DNA of 64,000 nt, taken from NCBI GenBank assembly GCA_009667805.1, contig CM019064.1, positions 111,822,328 through 111,886,327 on the forward strand, given 5' to 3'. The DNA comes from Leptobrachium leishanense (Eukaryota; Chordata; Amphibia; Anura; Megophryidae). Below, one piece after another: positions 46,469-58,795 of this stretch (position 1 is its first letter; the number at the start of each line of letters is the position of its first letter). The notes under the pieces were generated by a model. That model was not told the DNA's origin. It made no database searches and was given only the letters and a program-made list of their open reading frames with translations. A program made the position numbers and the translations under genes.

Positions 46469-47538
46469 TTAAAGGGATACTCTAGGGCAGCGATGGTGAA
46501 CCTATGGCACACTTGCCATAGATGGCACAAAGAGTCCTCTGTGCTGGCATGCAACTCACTTGCCTCGTGGCTGTACACTGCCCAAGGACCGCTGGCACGC
46601 TGAGAATCCAAAATGGTGGCCGGCTGGCCCCCTCTGATGTCAGAGAGGGCGAGATGAACGTCTGCCGTCCATGCCCCATCCTGGCGGTTAACACGTTGAG
46701 TGGCAACCACACCCTGGTGCCACCAACTCTTCCCTCGGTGCTCAGCTACTGAGGTTTGTGTCTGGGTATACATATGTATCTGGGGTCTGTCTGGGTATAC
46801 ATGTAACTGGGGGCTGACTGGGTATGCATGTATCTGGGATCTGTGTATACATGTATCTAGGGTCTGTGTTTGTGTATACATGTTTCTGTGCTCCCTGGTA
46901 TACATGTATCTGGGTCTGGGTCTGGGTATACATATATCTGAGGTCTGTGTTTGGGTATACATGTATCTGGGATCTGATCTCTGTTTTTAGCAGTTCCATA
47001 TTCATATGCCCAAGTCTGAGCGTCTTGTTTCTCACTATAGGAATTATGATTACACACTGACATGCAAAACGTCTTGTGTTTTATTTTTCTTCTAAGACTT
47101 AAGCACATAATTAGTTCATAGTCGTATGAAATATTTTTCTAAAATAAATCCTCAGTATTCAGGTTTAATTGCAGGGTTGGCACTTTGAGACACATAATTT
47201 GGTTCAGTGATCCAGTTTGGGTTAACCATAAGGCTTTGTTGTACACTAAACCCCTTTTCAGCTCAGGGCAGCCTCTGCACTGGTTGGAAGTGACATGCTA
47301 CACCTTCCTTTAAATTGCATTATCTTGCTGCATGAAAGCAGCCAATCTATAGGCTCTCAGTACCAGGCATATTGTGAACCATTGTGGGTGCTGGTTCCTA
47401 AAAAGCCCCAACACCAAGAACCTAGGCTCATTGCTTAGGATCTGAGCAGGAGTATACAGTATACCTGCAGCCCCCGAGAGCCCCCTGTTAGCACTCAAAT
47501 TACATTGAGTAGTTACAGTGTCTAGAGTGTCCCTTTAA
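46469..47538. mobile_element. TTAAAGGGAYACTCTAG element with nested hAT-like sequence
   Basis: TTAAAGGGATACTCTAG (46469) and CTAGAGTGTCCCTTTAA (47522-47538) are inverted ends; this TTAA(AGGG) type is a common amphibian MITE form. Immediately inside the left end a hAT-like sequence, CAGCGATGGTGAACCTATGG, begins (46488), with GGCACAAAGAGTCCTCTGTG following. The far end of the inner insertion was not found. Fragments of the same outer family are at 48722-48775 and 49165. Confidence 0.6.
46745..46985. repeat. Minisatellite, TGGGTATACATGTATCTGGG units
   Basis: About seven units of 30-38 bp based on GGGTCTGTNTGGGTATACAT and GTATCTGG. Minus-strand open frames reading repeats such as PDTCIP or RYMYTQTQT come from this unit and are not a gene. 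Confidence 0.85.
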
Positions 47539-48213
47539 TAATCTTGGTGTTTCTTGTCACAGATAAATTTCACTAATATGGAAATAAAAATGCATTTTTT
47601 GCTAAAGACAGCACAGTTGCCAACTGCTTAGGCATCAAGGCAAGAGCTTAAAATATATAATTTCATGTTTTTGGTGGTAGCTTCCTTTTGTTTATTTTAT
47701 GTTGATATCTTACATGTCTTATGTGTGCACCGGCGTGCACAGCCAGTTACATTAAGGTGTGCACCCATGGACCAGTTATTAAATGCAAGTTTTGCACAAA
47801 ATGCCCATTTTTCAATAGAAATAACAAGCCTGTAATCAAAGACATAGTCAGTTTCTATGCTTTTCCTCACAAAGCAGCCAAGGGACATCTAAAATGTCAA
47901 TGTAAGAGACAAAAGATGAATTCTTCACCCAACGTTAGGGTGTGCCTGGGCACAGCAGGCACACCCCATGCGCACGCCTATGTATGTACTAATATATGGT
48001 ATATCTTAAGATATCATACATATCTTAAATATGAAAATATTTTACCATATACTGTATTTGTCACTGGTTCATACATCCATATAATATATGTTGCGCTCAA
48101 TGAGAATTTTTTTTCTATATAGAGCGGTTTGACATTAGACTTGACTATCACTCTTTTTAGTGACACTGCAAAGACTTTTTAAAAAACAATCTTTTCTCAT
48201 ATATGACCCTGTT
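47539..48213. other. No gene recognised
   Basis: Anonymous; a plus frame at 47721-48122 (133 codons) has cysteine-rich stretches (VCTHGPVIKCKFCTKCPF) but no arrangement I can assign to a family. Confidence 0.35.
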
Positions 48214-48217
48214 TTAA

Positions 48218-48460
48218 CCCTTTCCCGCTGGAGGACGTTCTATGACATCTGTGGGCATGGGGGCCTTGAAGTACATAGAGTTACATCCAGCTGTCTTCAA
48301 TGGGCAGCACCGGCCCCTCCCTGCAGTCGGCGCACAGCTCACATAATTGACTACAGAGATGCGGCCTGAACTCAGGCCGGCCCCCTGCAGCCAATGACGC
48401 ATGTCACGTGATGGCTGCGGGGCGGTCCGAAATCAGCGGCTCCCATCTGTCGTGAAGGAG
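48218..48460. mobile_element. TTAA-flanked MITE, 243 bp
   Basis: TTAA at 48214-48217 and 48461-48464. Termini CCCTTTCCCGCTGGAGGACG and, less well matched, GTCGTGAAGGAG. GC-rich interior with CGGCCCCTCCCTGCAGTCGG. piggyBac-like by termini only. Confidence 0.6.
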
Positions 48461-48464
48461 TTAA

Positions 48465-49639
48465 CCATGTTGTCTGAAATCCCATAGCACTATGAAGTAA
48501 ATTAGGAGAAATTAACTCTACTCTTTACATATGATTCTGCTGTCCTAGTATGATTGGATAAGAACTGCATGTTTATTATGGACACTATTTACAACATAAA
48601 TAGACATAAATATTACTAGTATTTACCTGCATTTTTGAACAGATCAAATGTCTTTGATTGATTAATCAAAAAAATAATCAGGCAGATGTTGTCAGCAGCA
48701 TCTGCCCAATAATTAAAGCTGAATTAAAGGGAGGAAGTTGTGTAAAATTGTATTAGAGTGCCCCTTTAATGACAAACATCCATAAATACTATACCAATAT
48801 ATGTGATCATGGTGTGAATGTGTTAAATAGCTTTCCACATTTTATTATTTTAAGAATGGAAAGCTGTTTCCTTTCACATGCACATGCTTGCTGTTTAAAC
48901 ACTTTACCAATTATTTAACAACAGAGTCTAATTAACTACTTAAACACAACACTAATTAATGGTCTATTCTCTGAAAACCGAAATGTGTAATGTGTATTTG
49001 CATGCCTTTTTTAGCTTGGCTCGTCTCGGCTTTTCATTATCTTCCTCGTGGCAACATGATTGAACCAAGAGAATTACCTTCCTTTGAAAGATAGATGAAC
49101 AACATCTTACTTAGTGCAAAGGTCAAATCATTATTGTCCTTTGTTATTTCTGGTTATAATGCTTAAAGGGACATTCTACCCTCCACAAAGAATTAATGTG
49201 ATTTGTATAGTCACTGATCATTTAGTGTGACCCACCCAAGTGTGTCCTGGAAAGCTGATTTAACCTCCTGAATGAGGTTGGGGTAATACCCGCTTCCTAG
49301 GAAGCTGCCAAACAGAAGAGCTGTTTTACAGGGTTTTGGCCAGGAACTACAGCTTTAGTGCATTCCCAATCTGTCAATGGCACTTCAAGTGGTCATATTA
49401 AGAGCCATTGGACTGGATGGCCATGTGAGCGGTCCATCCACTGTCAGAGCTATCGCTACCGCAACTTCAATAGATGCTGTGGATCTGAGTCCCACTGAGC
49501 ATTGGATTAAAGAGTCTGTAATACCCCTGCACGTCCCTCTCCCATTTTAACCCTTGAGTGTGGGTTATCAGGTAAACCTCCAGTTTTTCTCCCCCTCAAC
49601 TTGATTTACCCTAACTTGTCCCTTTACGCAGCAGTCACA
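48465..49639. other. No gene; fragments of TTAAAGGG MITEs
   Basis: A tiny copy at 48722-48775 (TTAAAGGGAGGAAG ... GAGTGCCCCTTTAA) and a left end at 49163 (TTAAAGGGACATTCTACCCT) are visible; the rest is anonymous. Confidence 0.45.
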
Positions 49640-49950
49640 CGAGCACAGTAAGTGCGTCCATGTGACCCCTCCTCACTGCGTCCGTCGCAGCCTTTTGACG
49701 GCTCGGCAGGGAGGGCCAAGCGGTGTAACATGCATTATGAACATCTCAATTACACCAGATGTGCTGAAACCCTCCCCATCAAAAAGCTACGATGGACTTT
49801 GGCCGGGCCTACAAAGTGCACTCCTTCATAAGAGGCTTGCGCTTTGTAGGGCTGAGCACACTAGCGTGAGGGCGTCCAAGTGAAGAAAGCGCCCATTCTC
49901 ATGGACGCTCCATCCATGCTCATGTGCACTCATGTGACCACGGCCTCAGT
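49625..49950. mobile_element. MITE relict related to 51778-52041
   Basis: CGCAGCAGTCACACGAGCAC at the left and CATGTGACCACGGCCTC at the right, with GACGG(C/G)..GGGAGGGC, CCCTCCCCATCAAAAAGC and AAAGTGC...GCGCTTTGTA blocks that recur in the element at 51778-52041. Confidence 0.5.
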
Positions 49951-51290
49951 TATACGGAACTTTCCAGATCTAAACCACCAAATTACACTGAACAAACTGG
50001 TAGTATTCTTCCCTTGAGAATACCTGACTTGTTATGCACTTTAGTAGTCTGTAGCCAATAAAATGGCAACAGAATTGAAATCCATTAGAATTATGATTGT
50101 CTTTTAAGTAATTGTCCTTCTTGAGGCAGTAATAGCCAGTACCTCGGTTAGGGCTTGGAACTTATTGAATGATCCCCTTTGTTCTGATGACATTTAATAT
50201 TTCACAGAATTACAGCTGCTAAAGCTTGAATCCAAGCACTTTATTCATATGCCATTCAAACCGATATTCTCATATAAATTAGATAATAATCACAAATCCT
50301 CGTTGCTTGACAAAAAAAATGTTTTTCACGCTTTGCTTTATCTTCCACTAGAAATCATAATCTTTTTTTACCACGGTGCTCATATAATCCGCTTATTGGT
50401 ATGTGCACAAAAGATACACGTTTTAAGAGGTAAGACAAGCGTGGAAAAGCCCACAATACTCATTATCTGGAGGAGTGTCACAGACTATCATTAATGGATC
50501 AAGATATGAGGGAGAAAGTGCTAAATGAGCTAAAATGATGGATGCTATAAAAATAGACAAAACGGTCAAAGTGTAAGCTATGACAAATCAGCTGTATTCA
50601 TAACAATTTAAGATTAGGTTGTGTTGTAAATCCATCAGCTCAGGCAGGAGGCTTATAAGGAATGGAAATTTGGCAGTGTTGGGTAGATGTTGAGAAGGGT
50701 AATATTTATATGCAGCTGTAGCAAGCACAGGTCACATCCTCAAGTGATCATCCTGCTCATGAATTTATAAGAAAACCCATTGGCAGTTCCAGGATTAGCA
50801 GGGTCTCCTCAGTATATGGAGCGTAAGAAAGGTCAAGAAAATGTTCTGATTCCCGTAGCCCCCTCCAGCCCTTAAAACAAAGGCTTTGATTTTGTAGAGG
50901 TTATTTGGAGACGTCACTTGAATTCATTTTGACCATTTACCCCACTGGGCATTTGCTTGTTTTTTATATGATGGTCGTCCCATATTGCCCATCAACAATG
51001 GCCACCCAGTGTAACCTAGGAAAGACATCAGTAACAAGCTCCTAGTCAGGGTCTGCCTAACGAAGAATTTATTGTGGTAAATTCCAATCATACACAAAGT
51101 CTGAAATGTTATTCAGAGTCCAAGGGAAGGTACTTTGAAAATCAAGTACAGCGCTAGGATTGAGGTCGGCAGGGTGACTCCACAACGAACAGGCATAAAA
51201 TACAGCAACATAGAATTCTCTAGAATATACAAAAACATGTTTAAGTAACCAGCTATGAAACAGAACCATAGATCTATGTTGAATTTACAG
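49951..51290. other. No recognisable feature
   Basis: About 1.3 kb anonymous DNA; no domain in its short frames. Confidence 0.4.
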
Positions 51291-51392
51291 CAGGGTTGTC
51301 AAACTCCAGGCCCCAAGATGTTGTTCAACTACAACTCCCATAATTCTCTAGTCACTGCCAACATCTAAGGGGGAGAGTGTTTAACATCCCTG
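51291..51392. mobile_element. hAT MITE, 102 bp
   Basis: CAGGGTTGTCAAACTCC at the left and GTGTTTAACATCCCTG at the right form imperfect inverted ends; the centre is GATGTTGTTCAACTACAACT. Flanks ATTTACAG and ATTTAGAA are a plausible decayed 8-bp duplication. Confidence 0.65.
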
Positions 51393-51777
51393 ATTTAGAA
51401 CAATGGCAGGTAAAGCTATCCCCCTTTGATGTGGTTAACACGTCTCTAGCATGCTCCTCTATATATCATGTTTGTTTTCGCACAAATACTAATAGTCACC
51501 TCACTATACTGAGATTTCCAGCCACCTGCTGTATCCAAACTGCATGACCAGCACTATGTCCAGTGATGCAGAACAATCTTGACACAATTTGCTCCTGTAA
51601 AGGTAAACAGCAAGGTACAAATCAGACATAGCATTCACATAGCGATATCCCCACTCTGTAACGGACCCCTTTTTTGTTTGTCGTAAAGAACTGTGCATGT
51701 CCTGGAGAGGATGGCCAAGGGAATACTGCCGACATGTAATGAGAAGTTGGTTTGCTTACTATGTGTAACAGCTACAC
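51393..51777. other. No recognisable feature
   Basis: Anonymous spacer between two MITEs. Confidence 0.4.
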
Positions 51778-52042
51778 ATTAGGATGGCGGCACACAAGCG
51801 TTTTGAGAGAAAGGAAGGAACGTCCGTGAAAGTGGACGTTCCTTCCACTCTCTGCGCTCAGCGTACAAAGCGCGATCCTCCTATAGCGAATCGCGCTTTG
51901 TATCTTGTCAGCGTCCCTTTAACTTTTTGACGGGGAGGGCTTTTTCACATCCGGTGGATGGCCTTCCCCATCAAAAACGCACGGACGCGGTGAAGTGCGG
52001 GCGCACATGAGCCGTAAATACGCTCGTGTGCCGGGGGCCTTA
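51778..52042. mobile_element. GGCGGCACAC(A/G)AGCG MITE, 265 bp
   Basis: Left TTAGGATGGCGGCACACAAG; right CGCTCGTGTGCCGGGGGCCT, TA. Contains hairpins GGAACGTCCGTG/CACTTTCACGG-like (GGAAGGAACGTCC...GGACGTTCCTTCC, 51822-51856) and AAAGCGCGAT/ATCGCGCTTT (51878-51900). Confidence 0.65.
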
Positions 52043-52480
52043 ACCCTTCTTAAAGTATAGCACTTACACACTATTTTAACTCCTTGCGGATATAGGTCCA
52101 ATCCTGGGTCTTGTATTTCTGCAAACCATCTAGACTCACTGAAATTAACTAAAACCGTATATGCAATGAAAACCTGTGAGTAAAGTCTTATGAAACTGTA
52201 AGATTAGGAAATTTTACCTGCTGCTATGGAAACAGACATACAATAATGGAAGACATGCTTACAGTTAATGAGGACAGTAAAATAAACATGTGGCATTGTT
52301 GTTTGTTGACAGTAAAATAAACATGTGGCCAGCTTGTTTGTGTGCCTTTGCTTTCTCTGTATCCATTATTCGTGAAATGTATGCCTATTTTTTTAACATT
52401 CTGTGGGAAGATTTCTTGTATACAAACCTTCAAAGCATTGATTAGTATTGAGACAAAAAAGGGTTATAAACTTTATGGGC
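52043..52480. other. No recognisable feature; short duplication
   Basis: GACAGTAAAATAAACATGTGGC occurs twice, at 52272-52293 and 52308-52329, a 36-bp-offset tandem duplication. Otherwise anonymous. Confidence 0.5.
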
Positions 52481-53010
52481 TCTATTCCATTGCTGCCTCA
52501 AAAAGGGAGATGGTAAGTAAAATAAGTCTACGCAAGCAGACTTTACTTACTGTCTCCCTTTTAATATACCTATTTCATGGTAGATGCTTTATTAGCACTT
52601 GGCCCTCTAAGGAAGCAGAGGCACAAAGTGATTCTTACAGTGGCGTTGTGTGCCTCTACAGTTAATGGCTCCTGTAGTCCACAGGACTATATAGATCCCA
52701 GCACGTCTCAGATGCGAGCTCTGTGCATGTTTGCACCAGCGGGATCACGCAGGATCCTCAGATGAATTGAGCAGGGAGACTGGAAACTATTTGTTCCCAG
52801 TCTCACTCTGCTCCCGGTGAAAGGAAGCCTTCACCACGGACAAGAGGTGAGTATGAGATTTTTTAGGGCTGTTAGTTTGTTGTATTAAGTAAATTTGCAA
52901 AAGAAAAATCACTTAACAACAGCCTTTAGGAGACCGTATTTCTTTGAGAAATACCAGCTCTAAGATGGAAGAATGAGCTACCTTGGAATAGCTTGTGCTC
53001 CGATTTCAAG
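52481..53010. repeat. Dispersed repeat with hairpins
   Basis: AAAAGGGAGATGGTAAGTAA ... TTACTTACTGTCTCCCTTTT (52500-52562) is a foldback. Further on, 52883-52915 is a diverged copy of the TTAAGTGATTTTGC hairpin at 19054. The GCTCTG...CACCAGCGGGATCACG part resembles 18850-18900 in layout. Class unknown. Confidence 0.45.
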
Positions 53011-53419
53011 TCACAAATTATCGTCTCATATACAAGGTATAGGAGACATTTATTTACAGTAGGGAAGCATTATGGTCGAGGCATAAACAAAGCTTGCACA
53101 AAAGAGGACCAGTGATACCCGGCGAGATGATAACTTCTGGAGACGTTCTGTATTACAAATATATATATTTTTTTTCTCCTGCCAAGAACAGAGTACTCTG
53201 CACATATCTAGCGTTGTGTAAGATTAATCATCAGACATGCATATTTATGGAAGGTCTGCTCCCCTGCTTTATCACTGTTCACATTGCAGGGATTGGAGCA
53301 CATCACATACATTTATTATCACTCTCAAGCAAAGAACATCATGGTCTTATAAAATACTTTTCTGCTAGAAACTACTAGCTCATATCTTTCATCCATATCT
53401 TTTTATTTTTTATTTTTTA
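53011..53419. other. No recognisable feature
   Basis: Anonymous AT-rich DNA. The 94-codon frame at 53094-53378 has no recognisable domain. Confidence 0.4.
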
Positions 53420-53555
53420 TATCTTGCATTGTATTACTTTGTATTTCTGTAACTGTAACACTTCAATGTTCTTGAACCCAGGACATACTTGAAAACGAGA
53501 GAAATCTCAATGTATCCTTCCTGGTAAAATCCTTTATAAATAAATAAATAAATCC
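53420..53555 (+). repeat. LINE 3' tail with (TAAA)n
   Basis: TTGCATTGTATTACTTTGTA, CAATGTTCTTGAACCCAGGA, CATACTTGAAAACGAGAG, CTCAATGTATCCTTCCTGGT and a TAAATAAATAAATA tail are the reverse complement of 44826-44960. 3' UTR only. Confidence 0.8.
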
Positions 53556-53675
53556 ACCTGATTAATTGCTTATGATTTTTGGCCTACTCTCACTCACTAA
53601 TGAGTGACGTGCTAAAAACTATTCTTCCACCGTAAATATTTTGTACAGGAATTATTTTAAACTCTCTGTGTGGAT

Positions 53676-54720
53676 TAATTTTTTTTTTTTTTTGTGTAAA
53701 ATATTTTTATTGGCAAAGTATAAAATACAAGTCGCATAAGAGACAATATTGTCACAATAATGTAGAATACAATCAAAGTGCCTCTTGGTCATAGACAGTG
53801 CCAGAATTTTATAATATAACAAATAACAAATTCTAAATTAACTCTAACGAACTAAAAAGGTGATCATCGTATCCTTAAATAAACAGCAGTAAAGCTAGTA
53901 CCAGAATGGTATGTCAAGACAACACAGCCCAGGCTCGGATCTGAATTCACCTCTGACCCACCATAACCGGTCGATTATCTTACGAGACCTCTTGTCCCTC
54001 CACCGGTGACCTGTCTGATACCGTTATTGAGCGAAGGTTCGAGGACCATGGACGCCAGATCGCATAGAATTCCTCATATTTACCCAAACTATTGTAGTGC
54101 GCTTCTTCTAGAGCTCTGACCCCCTCCACCCTCAGAACCCAATCCCTGACGGTGGGTGCACATTCCCTCCTCCAATATAACGGAATCAGTGCCCTCTCTG
54201 CGGTTAACAGAATTGCCAGAAGCGAGTTTTTAAAGGAGGGCATCGAAAAGGGCAGTACATTAAGCAAATAGGCAGAGGGAGTAAATTCCACTTCCAGGCC
54301 CCCAAAACGCGATATCTCGTGTGCAACGTCTGACCAGAAGTTTTGAATTTTCGGGCAAGTCCACCATATGTGGACATCGTTACCTCTGGCCACTTTACAC
54401 CTCCAACAGATACCAGGCAACAATGGATCTATAGCATGTAAAACAGACGGGGTAAGATACCATCTCATAAACAATTTACAATTCGATTCACGAAGCGCCT
54501 GACTCCTGGACGCAAAGTATGTAAGTTCGAAAGCCCTGGATCATTCCTCAGCGGAAATATCTACTCCTAAATCTGTTTCCCACTTAAGTAGCAACAGAGA
54601 ATCTGGATTCATTTTTGCACCTCGAAATTCATTACAGAAATAGAGGTTACAATAGTTTTCAGGATCCTTCCTAAGGTTGAGCTGTACACCTTTTTCATTA
54701 ACACATAAAAAAAAGAGAGG
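53676..54720 (-). pseudogene. L1-type LINE, ORF2 C-terminus and poly(A) tail
   Basis: The minus-strand frame from 54474 reads MFMRWYLTPSVLHAI, then CWRCKVARGNDVHIWWTCPK and FWSDVAHEI, the conserved C-terminal cysteine region of L1 ORF2 (RWY.TP..L...CWRC...HxWWxCP...FW). Upstream, up to 54700, the same strand gives LLLLKWETDLGVDISAEE and a stop where L1 usually has Trp. Downstream is a 3' UTR with AATAAA (53709-53714 on the minus strand) and a poly(A) run (T run at 53680-53695 on plus). ORF2 supplies reverse transcriptase and endonuclease for retrotransposition; this copy lacks both domains by 5' truncation. Confidence 0.9.
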
Positions 54721-55560
54721 TTAGTCAGTGGTACCTGGGGCAATTAGTCAACCTTTTTGAAAATGGACCTATGAGCAGACAAGGATAAGGTACGAGTATT
54801 CTTAATAAGCCAAGAATATTGCCTGTAGGCAATACTAAAATCTAAAGATAATAGTAAATTATGAAAATAATTCTGAAATAATTTTAATAAGATGTGTTTT
54901 CAAATGACCTCAAGGAGAAAATTTCTATGGATTGACTATGCATATACTTCCTGTTTCCTGTTCTGACCTCTGACCTGGATGCAGTTCTATAATCCAACAT
55001 GATTCCTCACACAAGCAGCTTGTAGTGTCTTCATTTCTGCACATGTAGAAATGGTTTAAATTTTTAGACGCTGAAGCTCAATGGATCCCAACGCACCACC
55101 CCACATGGTCAATTTATTTAATTGAGTTAGACTCGTGTGAGAGTAACTATTGATTTTCAGTCAAGAATTTCATTTTACATTTACGCCTATCTCATCCATT
55201 TATTTATCAGAGATATTCTCTCGCTGGGATCCAAGGCTTGCAATATATTTTCAATACACCGGATAGCATGAGATAATAACCTTGAGATAACTGTTACCTA
55301 GTAGGTGACAATGTTATGTAATTTCTATTTTCCAGATACAGAATTGAGCTGGAACATGTTGTGCCATCAGTCATCCTTACACGTGTTCAGTATCTGATTC
55401 ACCACATTTATCCACTGTATAAATGTTACAGTCAGTCAATTGGTCTATAACATATTAAACGAGGTAAACTTAATGGAGGTACAGGTCTGACATTCCAAAC
55501 AATGGGCTTTATTTTACCATTTTTGACGATTATCGGGCAAAAACATCGGCTGTTTGAAGA
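54721..55560. other. No recognisable feature
   Basis: Anonymous AT-rich DNA upstream of a TIR element. Confidence 0.4.
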
Positions 55561-55563
55561 AAT

Positions 55564-57609
55564 CAGGGTAATTCAAAGAGATCCGAATTGCTTGAGAAAG
55601 GTAACCGAAAGCTGAAAATCAGCTTTCGGTTACCTTTCTTGGCCATTCGGCTATCCAGACAGCAGGCAATTCGCCAAATCCTGTTGCCTGTTCGGTGCCT
55701 GTTCGAGGGCAGTGAAATCCCCATGAAAAAGCACTGCTTCGGCTATTCAGAGAACACAAACCAGCAGTGAAAGGTTCCCGAATTGCCCTGCCATTCAGTG
55801 GTTTCATGCGGCAGATTTATTCAGGCGAATCCCATAGGCTTCAATGTTAAAAATATTCTGGTTTTAATTCAATATCTAATAAACCCTTCATTATAAAATT
55901 CTGCAGTAAAGAGTCTCTTAATTTATAGATTATTTATGATATTTTAAGCATTTTTTTTTTTAACCACTTAGCTGCTATGGACGCGCTCAGCGCGTCCAGC
56001 CAAGTGGTTCTCCTGTGCTACGGACGCGCTGAGCGTGTCCGAGCACAGGAGGCAGCAATCCGCCGGATTCCGGCGGATTGCTGCGCCCCCCCGGTGCGGG
56101 CTGACATCTTGTATGTCAGCCCAGCACTCGGGAGCCCGACGGGGACATTAGATGTCATCGCGGCGACGTGATGACATCTAATTCAGGCGCCCCCCCCTTC
56201 GGACCTCTCTCCCTCCCGATCGCCGGGGAGCAGGGGGTTAATACAGGCACCGCTTGGAAGGGCACAGCCTGCCCTTCCAAACGGTGGCTGTCATTAACCC
56301 CTGGGGAGCCGGATCACGAATCGGCGCTGAAAAGCGCCGGTTCGTGATCCTTTCCCGGAGCTGGCCGACATCTTGGATGTCGGCCAAGCCTCCGGGAACT
56401 CCCCCTGAGGACTGGCGTCATCGTGCATAGCACGATGACGCCAGTCCTGGAGTTAACCCCTAGCTGCCACCAACGGTGGAGATAGGGGGTTCCAATGAAC
56501 CCCCTATCTCCCGATCCGTGGCAGCTAGGGGTTAAAGTTTGGTACTGTTGGATCGGCCAGAGCATGGCCGTTCCAACGATACCAAACACGACTGTGAAAA
56601 AAGTTTAAAAAAAAAAAAAAAAATATTTAAAAAAAATTATAAAAAAAAAATAAACAAGTTTTTTTTTATGGTTTGTTAATGCAGCAATATTGTTCCCATT
56701 TCAATTATAATGTGAACAATGATGCTGCACTAACGATTTTTGTATGCGGTGCGTTTGTTAAAAATCGCGTAATTTCCCCCCAAAAAAAATGTAACGAGAC
56801 CCCATTTCTAATTTTTTTAACAAGCGCACCCCATACAAAATATAACCGCAATTGCTCGCATGTTAAAATGTGAAAAAAATACACTTTACACGTTGTAAAT
56901 TATTGAAAATTCATATTTTATTGCATTTTTTGTTATAATATACAGACAGGTCATGACGTATACATATAATAATGACATATTATTAATCTGCCGAGTCTGA
57001 CAGAAAGAACGATATATAATATGTCTGGGTCATATACTAAAATAAGCCTTCAAAACACGTTTAAACATGATGAGCAAAACCGGTAAATATGACCTCAGCA
57101 CAGAGGCGTGAAACGCCTCAGCAGCGAAAGGGTTAAAAAGTCCTATTTTTTTTAAAAAAAAATTAAGTTTACTTATTTTTTATGTAACAGCCCTTTTTAT
57201 TATCATTCCTTGGACCTCATATGTAAATTTCAGACATTTTCGCTCAGTAGCTTCTTTGCAAACAGCGTTTCACTTTTCAAACATTCAAGCAAACTGTTTT
57301 GCTAATTTATTCACTTCACTCGCCTGCTGTGTCGGCTTTTTCCAGCGGCTTCACTGCGTGTGATCGACTCCTGCTCGGGTTTTTCCGTGGTTTTCGGTGG
57401 GTTAATCCAGATGTTTTTGCAGGTTTTCGGCGTGCATTCACCGGGTTTTGCGTTTAGTCTTCGTCTTTCCCTGCAATTCAGGGACCCTGTGGTGCTTGCT
57501 GTTTACCCTGCAGGGTCACTGAAATGGGATCGGCAAATCAAACCGAATTGAAGAGAACGAAAAGTCACTGAACGTGCGGTGACTTTTCGATTCTCTTTGA
57601 ATTACCCTG
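55564..57609. mobile_element. CAGGGTAATTC TIR element split by a piggyBac-like copy
   Basis: CAGGGTAATTCAAAGAGATC at the left and GATTCTCTTTGAATTACCCTG at the right; AAT flanks both ends (55561-55563, 57610-57612). Without the TTAA element at 55964-57132 the length is about 870 bp, matching 14431-15343 (913 bp) and 57924-58795 (872 bp) in order of blocks (GGTAACCGAAAGCTGAAAAT hairpin, CCCATAGGCTTCAATGTTAA, CTGCAGTAAAGAGTCTC, CACTGAACGTGCGGTGA). Non-coding. Confidence 0.8.
55964..57132 (-). mobile_element. piggyBac-like element (family A), complete, 1169 bp
   Basis: TTAA at 55960-55963 and 57133-57136. Inverted relative to 4329-5567: hairpin array first (about 55975-56585), AT-rich block after, and the CCTCAGCAGCGAAAGGG terminus at the right. 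Stems present include CCCGGAGCTGGCCGACATC, GGACTGGCGTCATCGTGC, CCCCTAGCTGCCAC and the GCTTGGAAGGGCA hairpin. Several stems differ from the 4329 copy by changes on both arms; see finding. Confidence 0.8.
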
Positions 57610-57612
57610 AAT

Positions 57613-57923
57613 GTTTTGAGCAGAAGGAAAGATCATGCAATTAAGCTAAAGTAGAGGTACAGATTAGGCTATAGATTGTAGCAGAGGGAGAAAATGAAAT
57701 TGGTGCCGGCTGGTTGGAGTAGAGGTAACATCACTGCTCTATAACCGTGAGAGAGACTGTGGAGACACAGGTTTGAACTTTGTATATATTATATAGAAAG
57801 TGCGAATACTGAGGCATTAAAATATAGAATAATGCTTGTTAGAAAATGAATGCAAGGCAGGGGTCAAGTCCTAAAAAAAATAAGGGCACTGTTGCGGGCC
57901 CCTTGCTAAAACCAGAACACTAA
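57613..57923. other. No recognisable feature
   Basis: Short anonymous interval; 57705-57785 has a faint tRNA-SINE look that I rejected. Confidence 0.4.
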
Positions 57924-58795
57924 AGGGGTTATTCAGAAAGGTCCGACATGTCACCGAAATGTAAATGGACACTGAATTTCAGCATATGGTGACATTTCGG
58001 GGCCATTCGGCTATTCACAGAGCAGGCAGTTCACCAAATTTTGGTGGATTACCTGCACGTACAGTGCCTGTTCAAAGTCAGTGAAATCCTCCATAGAGAA
58101 GCAATGGGTTATCTATTCAGAGAACGCAGAACAGCAGTGAAAAGTTGCCGATATGCTCTGCCATTCGGTGGTTTCATGCGGCAGATTTATTCAGGCGAAT
58201 CCCATAGGCTTCAATGTTAAAAATATTCCGGTTTTAATTCAATATCTAATAAACCGTGTATTATTATATTCTGCAGTAAAGAGTCTATTTATAGATTTTT
58301 TAGGACATTTTAAGCATTTTTCAGTTTTTTTTTTTAAGTTTACTTATTTTTTCTGTAACAGCCCTCTTTATCATCATTCATTGGATCTCATATGTAAATT
58401 TCAGACATTTTCGCTCAGTAGTTTCTTTGCAAACAGTGTTTCACTTTTCAAACATTCAAGCAAACTGTTTTCCTAATTTATTCACTTCACTCGTCTGCGG
58501 TGTCGGCTTTTTCCGGCGGCTTCGCTGTGTGTGATCGGCTCCTGCTTGGGTTTTTCCGTGGTGTTCGGCGGGTTAATCCAGATGTTTTTGCGGGTTTTCG
58601 GCGTGCATTCGCCAGGTTTTGCGGTTAGTTTTCGTCGGGTTTGCGGCAGCCTTTCCCTGCAATTCAGGGACCCTGTGGTGCTTGCTGAATACAACGCAGG
58701 GTCACCGAAATGGGATCGGCAAAAGGAACCGAATTTAAGAGAACGAAAAGTCACCGAACGTGCGGTGACTTTTCGAATCTCTTTGAATTACCCTG
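57924..58795. mobile_element. CAGGGTTATTC-family element, 872 bp
   Basis: Left end AGGGGTTATTCAGAAAGGTC, right end CGAATCTCTTTGAATTACCCTG. The body follows the 14431-15343 order closely, with TTTGCAAACAGTGTTTCACT and TTCCCTGCAATTCAGGGACC near the right. No coding content; the open frames 58153-58476 and 58531-58824 are on AT-rich and repeat sequence. Confidence 0.75.

Noticed and set aside
46402..46962. 186-codon minus-strand frame with repeated YTQTQ-like units
   Set aside because: Lies on the TGGGTATACATG minisatellite and a hAT-like insertion; no domain.
47721..48122. Zinc-finger-like protein (CTHGPVIKCKFCTKCPF)
   Set aside because: Cysteine and histidine spacing fits no known finger, and flanks show no repeat of the pattern.
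57705..57785. tRNA-derived SINE (GGTTGGAGTAGAGGTAAC and AGGTTTGAACTTT resembling A and B boxes)
   Set aside because: Boxes are imperfect, there is no tail or second copy in the window, and the fold was not convincing.
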